Shown: positions 49,229 to 58,143 of the stretch, piece by piece | Numbering within the stretch: the stretch's first letter is position 1 | Layout of the letters: each line of letters opens with the position of its first letter | Assembly: GCF_030646165.1 (NCBI RefSeq) | Contig: NZ_JAUTDO010000009.1 | Location: 62,001-126,000, forward strand | DNA length: 64,000 nucleotides | Direction: 5' to 3' | DNA from: Conexibacter sp. CPCC 206217 | GTDB lineage: Bacteria > Actinomycetota > Thermoleophilia > Solirubrobacterales > Solirubrobacteraceae | Notes under the pieces: generated by a model | Seen by the model: the letters and a program-made list of their open reading frames with translations, nothing else | Databases searched by the model: none | What the model was told of the DNA's origin: nothing | Made by a program: the position numbers and the translations under genes

Positions 49229-50434
49229 ATGTCCACCGTCATCACCCGCGCGTGCGCGGGCGTCCTGCTGTTACTCGCGCTCGCGCTCGGGGCGAGCGCC
49301 GCGCACGCCGACGGACCAGGCGTCGGCACGCCGTGGGTCGCCACGCTCGGCGACTCGTACATCTCGGGGGAGGCCGGCCGCTGGGCCGGGAACACGAACA
49401 CGTCCGCGTCGAACATCGACGCCGGCGGGGCCAGAGCGTACTTCGACAATGCCACCAGAACCGGCGAGGCGATCGTCCGCTGCCACCGCTCGACGGCTGC
49501 CGAAGCGCACATCGGCGGCGGCGTCAACAGCGTCAACCTCGCCTGCTCCGGCGCGCGCACGGCGACGTTCACCGACTCCGACGGCAACTTCAAGCCGGGG
49601 CTCGACTTCTACAACTCCGGTGGCAACGAGGGACAGGCGCTGCGGCTGCAGAGATTCGCCGCCGTCAACAACGTCAAGCTCGTCGCGGTCTCGATCGGCG
49701 GCAACGACTTCAACTTCGCCTCGATCATCCAGACCTGCCTGACCGACTGGCTGCTGTCGCCGTCGTGGTGGCCGGACTACTGCAACGACGACTCGTCGGT
49801 GACCTCGAACTTCACCGCCAGAAACGTCACCGCCGTGACGACCGCGATCACCAACGCGATCCTCAACGTCCGCAGCGCGATGAGAAGCGCCGGCTACGCC
49901 GACAACGCCTACACGATCCTCGTGCAGGACTACGAGTCGCCGATTCCCGACGGCTCCGGCTTCCGCTACTCCGAGTCCGGCTACACGCGCCAGAACACGG
50001 GCGGCTGCGGCTTCTGGAACGCGGACGCGAACTGGGCCAACGGCACCGCCCTGCCGACGATCTCCAACGCCGTCCACACCGGCGCCAACAACGCCGGCCT
50101 CACGAACGTCGCGCACATGTACCTCGGCAGCGCGTTCAACGGCCGGCGGCTGTGCGAGAACACCGTCGGGCTGCTGGAGGAGAGAGGGCTCGCGAACTGG
50201 AGAGCGGCCGGCGCGGTCGACAGAACCGAGTGGGTCAACATGATCCGCACGGTTTCGACGATCGGCTCGGACTTCTACATCCAGGAGTCGCTGCATCCGA
50301 ACTGGTGGGGTGAGCTGGCGCTGCGCAACTGCCTGCGCCAGGCGTACAACGGCGGCGCTCCGAGAGGCGGCACCTGCACCCGCTCGGCGACCGGCCTCAA
50401 CGGCAGCGGCGAGCCGGTGATGACGCTGAGATAG
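49229..50434 (+). CDS. Secreted SGNH/GDSL-family esterase or lipase
   Basis: A 401-residue exported hydrolase. The signal peptide is 1-27 (ending AHADG). Block I ATLGDSYISGE contains the nucleophile Ser43, block III VSIGGNDF the oxyanion Gly-Asn (157-160), and block V ESLHPNWWGE the Asp/His region near 355. Cys-rich loops suggest disulfides. The overall layout matches actinobacterial secreted lipases such as the Streptomyces SGNH type. The ATG has GGGGAGAG upstream. AGA codons are common. Confidence 0.87.
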   Translation: MSTVITRACAGVLLLLALALGASAAHADGPGVGTPWVATLGDSYISGEAGRWAGNTNTSASNIDAGGARAYFDNATRTGEAIVRCHRSTAAEAHIGGGVNSVNLACSGARTATFTDSDGNFKPGLDFYNSGGNEGQALRLQRFAAVNNVKLVAVSIGGNDFNFASIIQTCLTDWLLSPSWWPDYCNDDSSVTSNFTARNVTAVTTAITNAILNVRSAMRSAGYADNAYTILVQDYESPIPDGSGFRYSESGYTRQNTGGCGFWNADANWANGTALPTISNAVHTGANNAGLTNVAHMYLGSAFNGRRLCENTVGLLEERGLANWRAAGAVDRTEWVNMIRTVSTIGSDFYIQESLHPNWWGELALRNCLRQAYNGGAPRGGTCTRSATGLNGSGEPVMTLR

Positions 50435-50518
50435 CGAGCCCGGCGCTGTCCACGCGCGCGGGCGGGGTGCCCGCGCGCGGCTGCGCGCTCAGCGACTCGG
50501 CTGGGCACGTGCCGGTGC

Positions 50519-51256
50519 TCAGCGAATCAGGACCGGCGTGCCGATCGGCGTCCGTTCCCACAGCCGCGCCATGTCCGCGTTGCGGATGCGGACGCAGCCG
50601 TGGGACGGACGGCCCGGGATCAGCCACGGCTCGTCGGTGCCGTGCAGGCCGACGACGCCGCCCGCCGGCCACTCCGTCAGTGTCGGCGCGTACGCCGAGG
50701 TGCCGAGCGCGCGCGTGCCGTAGACCGGCTGCTGGTCGAAGCGCAGCTTCTCGCGCACCCAGAAGTGCCCGACGGGGGTCGGCGTCGCCGCGGCGCCGAC
50801 GCCGACCGGCACGCGCAGCAGCGTGCGACCTCTGTCGCGCAGCGTCGCGGTCAGCGTCTTGCGGTCCACGACGATCTGCGTCGTGACGTGGCGCAGCGGG
50901 CCGAGCGCGTCGCGCGGGACCCAGCCGACGCGCCCGTTCGGACGGCCGGGGACGCGGATCTTCAGCCAGCGCCCGCCGTCGCCGGGCACCTGCGCCTCGG
51001 CGAGCACGAGGTAGACGTTCGGCTGGCCTATCTCCGTCACGATCTGCGTCTGCGCGACCGATCTGGCGTGGACCGACGGCGCGGCGCGGATCGTCGCGAC
51101 GCGTGCGGGATACGCCCAGAACGACGACGTGCGCTCGTTCGACAGCTGTCTCTCGACCGTCGGGGCGAGGGAGGTCGCCTGCGCGCCCGCGGCGGTGGCG
51201 AGGACGAGGAGAACGACCGTCAGCGCTGAGAGAAGCTTCGTGGTTCGGTGGCTCAC
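50519..51256 (-). CDS. Exported L,D-transpeptidase (YkuD domain)
   Basis: A 245-residue protein. A signal peptide or anchor is at 1-28 (KLLSALTVVLLVLATAAGA). An SH3-like region with RAAPSVHA and GWVPRDALG occupies 50-118. The catalytic YkuD domain (120-245) has HGTDEP (His205) and SHGCVRI with His219, Cys221 and Arg223. It forms 3-3 peptidoglycan cross-links or attaches proteins. The GTG at 51256 gives the best signal peptide, though its ribosome site is weak and an ATG at 51322 is possible. Confidence 0.88.
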   Translation of the reverse strand: MSHRTTKLLSALTVVLLVLATAAGAQATSLAPTVERQLSNERTSSFWAYPARVATIRAAPSVHARSVAQTQIVTEIGQPNVYLVLAEAQVPGDGGRWLKIRVPGRPNGRVGWVPRDALGPLRHVTTQIVVDRKTLTATLRDRGRTLLRVPVGVGAAATPTPVGHFWVREKLRFDQQPVYGTRALGTSAYAPTLTEWPAGGVVGLHGTDEPWLIPGRPSHGCVRIRNADMARLWERTPIGTPVLIR

Positions 51257-51417
51257 GAATCGCAAGATACGCGACGCGTGCTGCACGCCGATTGCACAGC
51301 TCCCGCAGAGCGCAATGTCCATGCAATGGCACTGCAATCGCGCTCCCTGATCCTGTTGCTCACCACGAACCCGGACTCGTCGCACCGGCGTCGTCCCGTC
51401 GAACGGAGTATCAGCGC

Positions 51418-53238
51418 ATGGAAGCCACGCCCACCCCATCAGCTCGTCCAGGTCGCGCCCGTGGGCGCGTCGGTCGCAGAGCCGCCGCGGCGGTCTCGAT
51501 CCTCGCGCTCGGCGGCCTGCTCGCCGCGACCGGCGAGGCGAACGCGAACGTGACGGCGCTGAGACCGCTCGATCCGCTGCAGGGCTTCACCGTCTTCGCC
51601 GAGCACGGCGCGACGGTCAAGGGCAACGAGATAGAGGGCTCGCTCGCCGCCGGCGGCGACCTCACGATCGCGCCCGGCGCGACCTACGGCGTCGGCCTCA
51701 ACAACGCCGCGCGCTGGACCGCGACCGGCGACACGCGGCCGACCGCGCTCTACGTCGGCGGCAAGGTCGACTGGCAGGGCGGCTGGGTGCACGTCCTCAA
51801 CAACAACTTCGCGCACATCGTCGACGGCAGCGGCTCCGCGGCCGTCCCCAACGGCGGCGTCACCTACATCAGACCGACCGCCGGCTCCGGGCAGATCGAT
51901 GTCAACACCTCGCAGCCGACCGGCGCGATCTTCGGCGCCCCCGCGAACGCGATCGACTTCGGCGCGGCGTTCACGACGCTGCGCGCGAGCTCGACCGCGA
52001 TCGGCGCCTGCGAGGCGAACGTCTCGACGACCAACGCCAACGGGGCGCCGACCGACTGGAGCGGCACGAACCTGAACGTGTACGTCAGAGTCGCCGCCGG
52101 CACGACCAACGTCTGGAACCTGACGAAGGACCAGCTGCAGCGGATCGAGACGATCACGTTCAGCAACGGCGTGCCGTCCGACGCCGCGCTGCTGATCAAC
52201 GTGACCGACTGGACCAGCGGCGCGTGGACCGCGCCGAACTTCTCCGGCATCGGCCTCGACCAGGCGCGGCGGATCTTCATCAACTTCCCGGCCGCCACGT
52301 CGCTGGAGCTGGCGTCGGGCGCGCGCACGGTCGAGGGCACGATCTTCGCTCCGGGCGCGTCGGTGACGCTGAACACGAACAGCAACGTCGAGGGCGCGGT
52401 CGTCGGCAGCTCGCTGAGCCACACGGGCGGCGGCGAGATCCACGACGCGTACTTCACGCCGACGCTCTCGTGCGTGTCGCCGGAGACGAGAGAGCCCGAG
52501 ACGAGAGAGCCGGAGACGAGAGAGCCCGAGCAGAGAGAGCCGGAGCAGAGAGAGCCCGAGACGAGACAGCCGGAGCAGAGAGAGCCGGAGACGAGAGAGC
52601 CCGAGACGAGACAGCCGGAGCAGAGAGAGCCGGAGCAGAGAGAGCCGGAGCAGAGAGAGCCGGAGACGAGACAGCCGGAGCAGAGAGAGCCGGAGACGAG
52701 ACAGCCGGAGACGAGAGAGCCCGAGGAGAGAGAGCCCGAGACGAGACAGCCCGAGCAGAGAGAGCCCGAGACGCCGACCACGCCGGAGACGCCGACCACG
52801 CCGCAGACGCCCGCGACGCCCGAGGCGACGCCGGCCGCGACGACGCCGACGGCGACCCCCGTCGCCACGCCGACGCCGACGTCGAGAGGCGGGATCAGGG
52901 GCGTCGTCAGAAGCGGCGGCCCGGCCAGCCGCCCGAAGGCCTCCGCGCGGATGACCGGCTCGGTCGGCTGCGTCAAGACGACGGCGCACGCAAGCGTCGC
53001 CGGCAGACAGCTGCACACGGTCACGTTCCTGCTCAACGGCAAGGTGATGAAGAGAGTCACGCTGCGCGGCAAGAAGCTCGCCGCGATCAAGGTGCCGGCG
53101 GGCAACCTCAAGGCCGGCGTCAACACGCTCAGCGCCCGCGTCACGTTCACGCGCGCGAGCGGTGCGAAGGCGAAGACGCTCAGAGTGAGCTTCTCGCGCT
53201 GCGCCAAGATCGCCGTCCAGCCCTCCTACACGGGCTGA
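51418..53238 (+). CDS. Choice-of-anchor A-type secreted protein with Pro-Glu-Thr-Arg repeat stalk
   Basis: A 606-residue exported protein. The signal peptide is 1-44 (GRRAAAAVSILALGGLLAA, ending ANA). The choice-of-anchor A/collagen-binding-like fold spans 50-345, with FTVFAEHGATVKGNEIEGS, LLINVTDWTSG, GTIFAPGASVTLNTNSN and VVGSSLSHTGGGEIHD. A 97-residue stalk of five-residue repeats follows at 355-451 (EPETR, EPEQR, QPEQR), then a Pro/Thr-rich spacer and a C-terminal beta domain with two Cys (SVGCVKT, SFSRCAK). Repeat arginines are AGA. It is likely a surface or matrix protein; no sorting motif is seen. Confidence 0.85.
   Translation: MEATPTPSARPGRARGRVGRRAAAAVSILALGGLLAATGEANANVTALRPLDPLQGFTVFAEHGATVKGNEIEGSLAAGGDLTIAPGATYGVGLNNAARWTATGDTRPTALYVGGKVDWQGGWVHVLNNNFAHIVDGSGSAAVPNGGVTYIRPTAGSGQIDVNTSQPTGAIFGAPANAIDFGAAFTTLRASSTAIGACEANVSTTNANGAPTDWSGTNLNVYVRVAAGTTNVWNLTKDQLQRIETITFSNGVPSDAALLINVTDWTSGAWTAPNFSGIGLDQARRIFINFPAATSLELASGARTVEGTIFAPGASVTLNTNSNVEGAVVGSSLSHTGGGEIHDAYFTPTLSCVSPETREPETREPETREPEQREPEQREPETRQPEQREPETREPETRQPEQREPEQREPEQREPETRQPEQREPETRQPETREPEEREPETRQPEQREPETPTTPETPTTPQTPATPEATPAATTPTATPVATPTPTSRGGIRGVVRSGGPASRPKASARMTGSVGCVKTTAHASVAGRQLHTVTFLLNGKVMKRVTLRGKKLAAIKVPAGNLKAGVNTLSARVTFTRASGAKAKTLRVSFSRCAKIAVQPSYTG
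52480..52770 (+). repeat. 15-bp in-frame tandem repeat (about 19 units)
   Basis: The unit is CCGGAGACGAGAGAG (Pro-Glu-Thr-Arg-Glu), with variants where ACG becomes CAG (Gln) and GAG becomes CAG. Units stay in frame throughout, so copy number can vary without breaking the gene. Charge alternation Glu/Arg with a Pro every five residues suggests an extended, salt-bridged stalk. Confidence 0.9.
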
Positions 53239-53297
53239 TGCAAGCCTCGTGAGCGTTCGTCTCGCATGGCCGCTCGCGACCGGCCCGGCCCCCGCGT

Positions 53298-53325
53298 CGC
53301 CTTCTCTGCCCTGGCAGAGAAGGCG
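53298..53325 (+). terminator. Perfect hairpin between the repeat protein and the BTAD regulator
   Basis: CGCCTTCTCTGCC (53298-53310) and GGCAGAGAAGGCG (53313-53325) are 13-bp perfect arms. The nominal 2-base loop means the innermost pair is open in RNA. It terminates the upstream gene and lies 13 bp before the preferred ATG of the regulator, so it could also affect its translation. Confidence 0.65.
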
Positions 53326-53338
53326 TGTGTCCGTCAGC

Positions 53339-56095
53339 ATGGGGGACGTGCTGACGGAGGTCGCCCTGTGCGGTGAGGTGCGTGCGCGCGCGCTCGTCGC
53401 GCCGCTGCCGAACGGACTCGCGACGCAGCTGTTCGCGTATCTGGTGCTGCACCGGCGCCGCCCCGTGCAGCACTCCGCGCTGATCGACGCGCTGTGGTCG
53501 GTCGACCGCCCCCGCGACCCGCGGGCTGTGCTCAGCAGCCTGCTGTCGCGGCTGCGGCGGTCGCTCGGGGCAGAGGCGCTGCCGGTCGGCCAGCTCGTGC
53601 AGCTGCTGCTGGATCCGGACGCGCGCGTGGACGTCGAGGAGGCGTCGGGCGCGCTCGTCGCCGCCCGCGCGGCGCTCGACCGGCGCGAGCCCGGGTACGC
53701 CTGGGAGCAGGCCGAGCTGACGCGTGAGATCGCCGGGCGCGGCCTGCTGGTCGGCTTCGAAGCGCGCTGGATCGACCCGTGGCGGACCGACGTCGAGTCG
53801 ACCCACCTCGACGCGCTCGAACTGCTCGCCCGCGCCGGCGCCGCACTCGGCGGCGAGCGTGCCCGCGCCGGCGAACGCGCCGCGCGCCAAGCGATCTCGC
53901 GCGCCCCGCTGCGTGAGTCCGCCCACGCCGCGCTGATGGAGGTGCTCGGCACGCTCGACGAGCCGGCCGCCGCCCTGCAGGTCTACGAGGAGCTGCGCCG
54001 CAGCCTCGACGCCGAGCTCGGCACCGTCCCCTCGCCGGCGGTGCGCGAGCTGCACCAGCGGTTGCTCGGGGCGTCGTCCGGGATCGAGACGGCGGCTGCT
54101 CGATCGAACGGAACCACAGCGTCAGTTGAGCACGCGCCATCGGATGACAGAGCCGAAGAAGCCGCTCCACCGCGCGCCCGTGCGTCGGAGATCGACGACA
54201 TCCGCTCGACCGCTGCGCGGCTCGACGCGCTCGGCGACGAGCCCGCGCGCCTGGTCGAGCGGGTCGCGGCGCTGGGCGACGTCGCGGCGGTCGAACTGCT
54301 CGTGCGGCTGGCCGAGCGCGAGGAGGGGATGGAGCGCCGCGCCGTGCTGGAAGCGCTGCAGCACGCGTGCGACGCCGGCCTGCTGACGCCGACCGCGTCG
54401 TGGCTCGGACCGGCGGTCGCCTTCCCGCACCCGCCCGACGCCGCCGCCGTGATCGCCGGCATGCCGCTGACGCGGCCCGGCCAGATCGCCGCCGACGCGC
54501 TCGCGCTGCTCGATGCCGACGACGGCGATCGCGTCGCGATCGCACGCCTGGCGCTGCGCGCCGTTCCCGCGCTCGCGCGCGACGAAGCCGTCACGCGCGC
54601 CCGCACGGGCGTCGAGCTGCTGCTGCGCGGCCGCGCCTTCGACCAGGCCGCGACGCTCGCCGAGCAGGCGCTCGCCGTCGGGCCGGGCCGCCGCGACCGC
54701 GTCGGCCTGCTGCTCGACCTCGGTCGCGCGCTGCGCCGCGACGACCCCGACCGCGCCTGGCGTGCCGCCGTCTCCGCCTACGAGGCCGCCCGCGACCTCG
54801 ACGACCCGCACCTGCTCGCCCGCGCTGCCCTCGCCGCGGGTGCCTCCGGCCCCGGCGCCGACGTCGCCCACGCCGACCCGGGCCTGGCCCGCCGCCTGCG
54901 CGAGGCGCTGGAGCGGGTGGGGGAGGGCAACGGCTCCCGCGCCGCCGATCCTGCTCGCGCCGCCGCTCCCGCCGCTCCCGCTCCCGCCGCCGCTCGCTCG
55001 CCCGAGCGCGACCGCTTCCTGCGCGCCCAACTCCTTGCCCGCCTCGCGCTCGACCGCTCCTGGAGCGACCCCGACGAGGCCGAGCTGCTCGCCGCCGAGG
55101 CCGGCAGCCTCGCGGGCGACACCGCGAAGCTGCCGTTGCGTGTCGCCGCGCGCGTGACGCTCGCGCGTGCGGGCGCGCGACGCGATCCCTCGGCCACGAC
55201 GCCGCGGCTCGGCCTCGCGGACCTCGTCGCCGCGCGCGCCCGCGCGGAGGGCGACCGCGCCGTCGAGGTCGCCGCGCTGTTGCAGCGGCTGCCGCTCCTC
55301 GGGGAACTGGGCCGCGCCGGCGCGCTCGAGGACGACCTCGACCGGCTCCACGAGCTGGGTCGCGCGCTGGGCGACGCGCGCACGCTGCGCGTCGTCGCGG
55401 ACGTCCGCACGGTGCAGGAGCTGCTCGCGGGCCGGCCGCTGCCGCCCGGTCCCAGACGGCCGGGCTGGTGCGACGTGCGCGTCGCGATCGCCAACGGCCG
55501 CGCCGCCGCGGTGCTCGGCGAGGTCGACGACCTCGTGCGGCTGCAGCCCGCGCTCGACGGCCCGCGCGCGCTCGCCGCGCTCGTGCGTCTGCTGGCGGGC
55601 GACCGCGAGGCGGCGCAGAGACGGCTGCGGCGCTGGAACGTCGGTGCGTTCGACCAGGTCGCGCGCAGCGAGGGCACGCAGCTGCACGCCTGGACGGCGC
55701 TCGGCTTCGTCGCCGCGCGCCTCGGCGACCGCGAGCGCGCGGCGGAGCTGCACGCGCTGCTGGAGCCGTTCGCCGCGCGTCACGCGGTCGCCCCGGGCAC
55801 GGTCTACCTCGCGCCGGTCGCGCGCGCGCTCGGCGAGCTGGACGCGGCGCTCGGCCGCCCGGACGCCGCGCGCGCACAGCTCGCGGCCGCCCGCGACGCC
55901 GCCGACGAGATCGGTGCGACGGTCGTCGCGGACGCGCTCGCAGCCGAGCTGGATGCGTTCGCGGCTTCGTCCGCCGTCGCTGCAGATGGCGCGAGCGACG
56001 TCGACGCGGACGCGAACACCTCGGCGCACGATCCGCTCGCCGCCTCCGCTCCGGCGCCGGCCGCCCCCGGGCGCCGCGCGCTCGACCGTCTCTGA
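53339..56095 (+). CDS. BTAD-domain (AfsR/SARP-like) large regulatory protein
   Basis: About 918 residues. The N-terminal 95 residues form an OmpR/SARP-type winged helix (FAYLVLHRRRPVQHSALIDALW, VLSSLLSRLRRSLG). The bacterial transcriptional activation domain follows at 100-245 (LDALELLARAGAAL, ALQVYEELRRSLDAELG, PSPAVRELHQRLL). The remainder is an Ala/Arg-rich alpha-solenoid of TPR-like helices without a P-loop NTPase, unlike classical AfsR. The ATG at 53339 is used; GTG 53327 lies close to AGAAGG and is possible. Single gene with no metabolic cluster beside it, so the target is unknown. Confidence 0.82.
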   Translation: MGDVLTEVALCGEVRARALVAPLPNGLATQLFAYLVLHRRRPVQHSALIDALWSVDRPRDPRAVLSSLLSRLRRSLGAEALPVGQLVQLLLDPDARVDVEEASGALVAARAALDRREPGYAWEQAELTREIAGRGLLVGFEARWIDPWRTDVESTHLDALELLARAGAALGGERARAGERAARQAISRAPLRESAHAALMEVLGTLDEPAAALQVYEELRRSLDAELGTVPSPAVRELHQRLLGASSGIETAAARSNGTTASVEHAPSDDRAEEAAPPRARASEIDDIRSTAARLDALGDEPARLVERVAALGDVAAVELLVRLAEREEGMERRAVLEALQHACDAGLLTPTASWLGPAVAFPHPPDAAAVIAGMPLTRPGQIAADALALLDADDGDRVAIARLALRAVPALARDEAVTRARTGVELLLRGRAFDQAATLAEQALAVGPGRRDRVGLLLDLGRALRRDDPDRAWRAAVSAYEAARDLDDPHLLARAALAAGASGPGADVAHADPGLARRLREALERVGEGNGSRAADPARAAAPAAPAPAAARSPERDRFLRAQLLARLALDRSWSDPDEAELLAAEAGSLAGDTAKLPLRVAARVTLARAGARRDPSATTPRLGLADLVAARARAEGDRAVEVAALLQRLPLLGELGRAGALEDDLDRLHELGRALGDARTLRVVADVRTVQELLAGRPLPPGPRRPGWCDVRVAIANGRAAAVLGEVDDLVRLQPALDGPRALAALVRLLAGDREAAQRRLRRWNVGAFDQVARSEGTQLHAWTALGFVAARLGDRERAAELHALLEPFAARHAVAPGTVYLAPVARALGELDAALGRPDAARAQLAAARDAADEIGATVVADALAAELDAFAASSAVAADGASDVDADANTSAHDPLAASAPAPAAPGRRALDRL

Positions 56096-56238
56096 GCGAC
56101 ACTCCATGCAGGCCCTTCCCGGGCGCATGCGCGTTCGGGTGCCACGTGGGTGGACGGCGACGCGAGATGATCTTTTGCCATGCGGCCAAAGACGCTTGAC
56201 CGGCCGTGGGAGAATCTTGGTACAGCCAACTGATCGTA

Positions 56239-56254
56239 GTTCAGTCCACTGAAC
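56239..56254. promoter_or_regulatory. Inverted repeat before the ABC-deaminase operon
   Basis: GTTCAG-TCCA-CTGAAC is a perfect 6-bp palindrome 11 bp before the start codon of the binding-protein gene, just upstream of its GGAG ribosome site. It could be an operator or a small mRNA hairpin that masks initiation. Confidence 0.4.
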
Positions 56255-56265
56255 ACGGAGACGCA

Positions 56266-57321
56266 ATGAGACAGAAGAGGACGCTGGGACGGCTGCTCGC
56301 CCTCGTGATCGCGCTGACGGCGCTGGTCGTGACGATCGGCGCGTGCGGCAGCAGCGACGACTCCAGTGGAACCGCCGACAACGTCAGAACGACTGACACT
56401 GGGCAGCTGGCTGAGATGACGAAGGCGACGCTCGTGCTCGACTTCGTCCCGAACGCCGTGCACGCGGGCATCTACCGCGCGATCGCAGCCGGCTACTACA
56501 GAGACCACAACATCGACCTGAAGGTCATCCAGCCGACCTCGACGGCGGACACGCTGCGGCTGATCAACGCCGACAAGGCCGACTTCGGCCTCGCCGACGG
56601 CCTCGACGTCGCCAACCAGATAGAGAGAGGCCTCGACATCGAGGCGTTCATGGCGATCGCGCAGCGCCCGCTCGGCGGCGTCATCACGCTCGCCGCCGAC
56701 AGAATCGAGACGGGCAGAGACCTGGAGGGCAAGACCGTCGGGATCACCGGCGTCCCGTCCGACACCGCGATCCTCGACACGATCGTCGAGCACGGCGGCG
56801 GCGACCCCAGAAAGGTCAAGGTCGTGACGATCGGCTTCAACGGCGTGCAGAACCTCGAGAGCGGGAAGATCGCCGGCTTCACGGGCTTCTGGCCGGCCGA
56901 CGGCGTCCAGGTCAACGTCGATGGCAAGCCGACGAAGGACTTCAAGCTCGACGAGAACGGCGGACCGGTCTACCCGGGCCTCGTCGCCTTCTCGACCAGA
57001 AAGCACATCGCCCAGGACCCCGCGCTGATAAGAGCGTTCGCGGCCGCGACGGTGCAGGGCTACGAGGACACGATCAGAGATCCGGCGCAATCGCTGAGAG
57101 ATCTGCTGGCGCAGAACAAGTCGCTCAGAGAGGACATCACGAGCGCCCAGTTGGACGCGTACGAGCCGCTCTTCCAGGGCGACGCGACGAGCTTCGGCAC
57201 GGTGAACCCCAGATCGATCGAGGACCTCTCGACATGGATGGTCGCGAACAGACTCGCGAGAGCGCCGTTCAGACCGGAGCAGTACGGCGGCAACACCTAC
57301 CTGCCGGCGGGCGGCTCGTAG
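56266..57321 (+). CDS. ABC transporter substrate-binding lipoprotein, NMT1/THI5-like
   Basis: A 351-residue lipoprotein. The lipobox TIGAC places the lipidated Cys at 27. The mature protein has the NMT1/THI5 pattern LVLDFVPNAVHAGIYRA, GYYRDHNIDLKVI, LRLINADKADFGLADGLD and LEGKTVGITGVPSDTAIL. This family binds pyrimidine thiamine precursors, nucleobase-like rings, taurine or sulfonates. By my reading 16 of 21 Arg codons are AGA and two Ile codons next to Arg-rich sites are ATA, unlike the ATPase gene 10 bp downstream. It starts the four-gene operon. Confidence 0.9.
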   Translation: MRQKRTLGRLLALVIALTALVVTIGACGSSDDSSGTADNVRTTDTGQLAEMTKATLVLDFVPNAVHAGIYRAIAAGYYRDHNIDLKVIQPTSTADTLRLINADKADFGLADGLDVANQIERGLDIEAFMAIAQRPLGGVITLAADRIETGRDLEGKTVGITGVPSDTAILDTIVEHGGGDPRKVKVVTIGFNGVQNLESGKIAGFTGFWPADGVQVNVDGKPTKDFKLDENGGPVYPGLVAFSTRKHIAQDPALIRAFAAATVQGYEDTIRDPAQSLRDLLAQNKSLREDITSAQLDAYEPLFQGDATSFGTVNPRSIEDLSTWMVANRLARAPFRPEQYGGNTYLPAGGS

Positions 57322-57330
57322 GAGCCTAGG

Positions 57331-58143
57331 ATGGGCGCCGTGCCCGAGGCCGCCTCCGCCAAGCTCGTCGTCGAGGACGTCGGCAAGCGCTTCGCCGGCG
57401 ACGCCGGCGGTGCGGTCGTGGCGCTGGCCGGCGCCGATCTGCACGTCGCGCCCGGCGAGTTCGTCTCGATCGTCGGGCCCAGCGGCTGCGGCAAGTCGAC
57501 GCTGTTCAACATCGTCGCCGGCCTGACGCGCCCCACGCGGGGGCGCGTCCTGCTGGACGGCGAGCAGCTCGACTCGCTGCTGGGCCGCGTCGGCTACATG
57601 CCGCAGAAGGACCTGCTGATGCCGTGGCGCTCCGTGCTCGACAACGTCACGCTTGGGCTCGAGATGAGCGGCGTCGCGCGCAAGCAGGCGCGCGCGCAGG
57701 CGCAGGCGGAGCTGGGTCGCTTCGGCCTGAAGGGATTCGAGCAGCGCTGGCCGAGCAACCTCTCCGGCGGCATGCGCCAGCGCGCCGCGCTGCTGCGCAC
57801 GTTCCTCGCCGGCCGCGAGCTGATGCTGCTCGACGAGCCGTTCGGCGCGCTCGACGCGCTGACGCGCCAGACGATGCAGGAGTGGCTGCTCGACGTCTGG
57901 CAGGCCGACAGAAAGACGATCCTCTTCATCACGCACGACGTCGAGGAGGCGGTCTATCTGTCCGACCGCGTCTACGTGATGACGGGCCGCCCCGGCAGCG
58001 TGCAGATGTGCGTCGAGATCGACCTGCCGCGCCCGCGCCGCTTCGAGCTGCACGGCTCGCCCGCGTTCGTCGCGCTGAAGCAGAGACTGCTGACGCCGCT
58101 CCACGAGGCGTCGCGCAGCCAACTCGACGCGGTGGTCGGCTGA
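57331..58143 (+). CDS. ABC transporter ATP-binding protein (SsuB/TauB/ThiZ type)
   Basis: A 270-residue ATPase. Walker A is GPSGCGKST near 52, the Q-loop YMPQKDLLMPW, signature NLSGGMRQRAALLR, Walker B LMLLDEPFGALDA, and switch His ITHDVEEA. The MPQ-DLL-PW Q-loop is typical of the nitrate/sulfonate/pyrimidine uptake class. It begins 10 bp after the binding-protein gene, and its stop overlaps the permease start (TGATG). Only two of its Arg codons are AGA. Confidence 0.93.
   Translation: MGAVPEAASAKLVVEDVGKRFAGDAGGAVVALAGADLHVAPGEFVSIVGPSGCGKSTLFNIVAGLTRPTRGRVLLDGEQLDSLLGRVGYMPQKDLLMPWRSVLDNVTLGLEMSGVARKQARAQAQAELGRFGLKGFEQRWPSNLSGGMRQRAALLRTFLAGRELMLLDEPFGALDALTRQTMQEWLLDVWQADRKTILFITHDVEEAVYLSDRVYVMTGRPGSVQMCVEIDLPRPRRFELHGSPAFVALKQRLLTPLHEASRSQLDAVVG

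Noticed and set aside
52480..52770. Possible CRISPR-like repeat array
   Set aside because: The units are contiguous 15-bp in-frame codon repeats with no spacers and sit inside a protein-coding gene.
56100..56265. Riboswitch (TPP-type) before the NMT1-like operon
   Set aside because: I found no thi-box words such as CTGAGA or the matching P4/P5 segments; only a short palindrome is present.
55804..58122. 772-codon open frame on the minus strand
   Set aside because: Antisense across the ABC operon and the BTAD gene end; coding evidence is entirely on the plus strand.
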